Made by a program: the position numbers and the translations under genes | Notes under the pieces: generated by a model | Told to the model about the DNA's origin: nothing | Databases searched by the model: none | What the model saw: the letters and a program-made list of their open reading frames with translations, nothing else | Part shown: positions 7,037 through 7,121 of the stretch, piece by piece | Layout of the letters: each line of letters starts with the position of its first letter | Position numbering within the stretch: the first letter of the stretch is position 1 | NCBI GenBank assembly: GCA_900549675.1 | Contig: URPG01000110.1 | Span: forward strand, 1 to 7,121 | Source: an uncultured Oscillospiraceae bacterium | GTDB lineage: Bacteria > Bacillota > Clostridia > Oscillospirales > Acutalibacteraceae | Length of the DNA: 7,121 nucleotides | Direction: 5' to 3'

Positions 7037-7121
7037 ATTAACCCTCCATCACTTTATGTAGTTTGTAGGTATATATTAACAAAATAAAAAGTCTTTTTCT
7101 TCTATTTTTATGATTTTTATT
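7037..7121 (-). promoter_or_regulatory. AT-rich leader upstream of the operon, probable promoter region (incomplete)
   Basis: The operon's promoter should lie here or just beyond the right edge. The only pair I could propose is TTGTTA (7082-7077) and TACATA (7060-7055) with a 16-nt spacer, a poor match to the housekeeping consensus at the -10 box. I found no convincing CcpA-type operator and no riboswitch-like structure. The ribosome site GGAGGG of the first gene is at 7042-7047. Confidence 0.25.

Noticed and set aside
7069..7080. Imperfect palindrome GTATATATTAAC upstream of the operon as a regulator site
   Set aside because: Only 8 of 12 positions are symmetric in an AT-rich stretch, which is expected by chance.

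Overview
The window is one minus-strand carbohydrate-uptake operon from a low-GC Gram-positive bacterium. It is probably a Bacillota member of the class Clostridia, perhaps a gut or plant-fibre-associated one; this is judged from the AT-rich composition, strong AGGAGG-type ribosome binding sites, a lipoprotein solute-binding protein and an LplB/LplC-style permease pair. No gene is supported on the plus strand.

In the direction of transcription (right to left) the layout is as follows. An AT-rich leader lies at 7121-7037. A lipoprotein sugar-binding protein ending in a DUF3502-type domain is at 7036-5543. An 85-nt gap holding a perfect 11-bp stem follows. The first ABC permease (5457-4515) is split by a frameshift near 5157-5160 into a 115-aa and a 208-aa reading frame. 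The second permease (4501-3614) starts 13 nt after the first ends. An 86-nt gap then holds a second, AT-rich inverted repeat. Last comes a large GH78 alpha-L-rhamnosidase (3527-111) and a strong intrinsic terminator (96-45).

The genes read as a capture, import and cleave module. The lipoprotein binds an oligosaccharide outside the membrane and the two permeases form the channel. The rhamnosidase has no signal peptide, so it should release L-rhamnose inside the cell. No ATPase gene is present, which fits this permease class because it commonly borrows a shared MsmX-type ATPase encoded elsewhere. Rhamnose-containing pectin fragments (rhamnogalacturonan) or plant glycosides are reasonable substrates, but that is inference.

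The points most worth a second look are the broken first permease, which would disable the importer if real; an extra jelly-roll-like module of about 230 residues inserted near the N-terminus of the rhamnosidase; and hairpins in both long intercistronic gaps. I see no clear evidence of a wholly new system; this looks like a variant of a known kind of glycan-utilisation locus.
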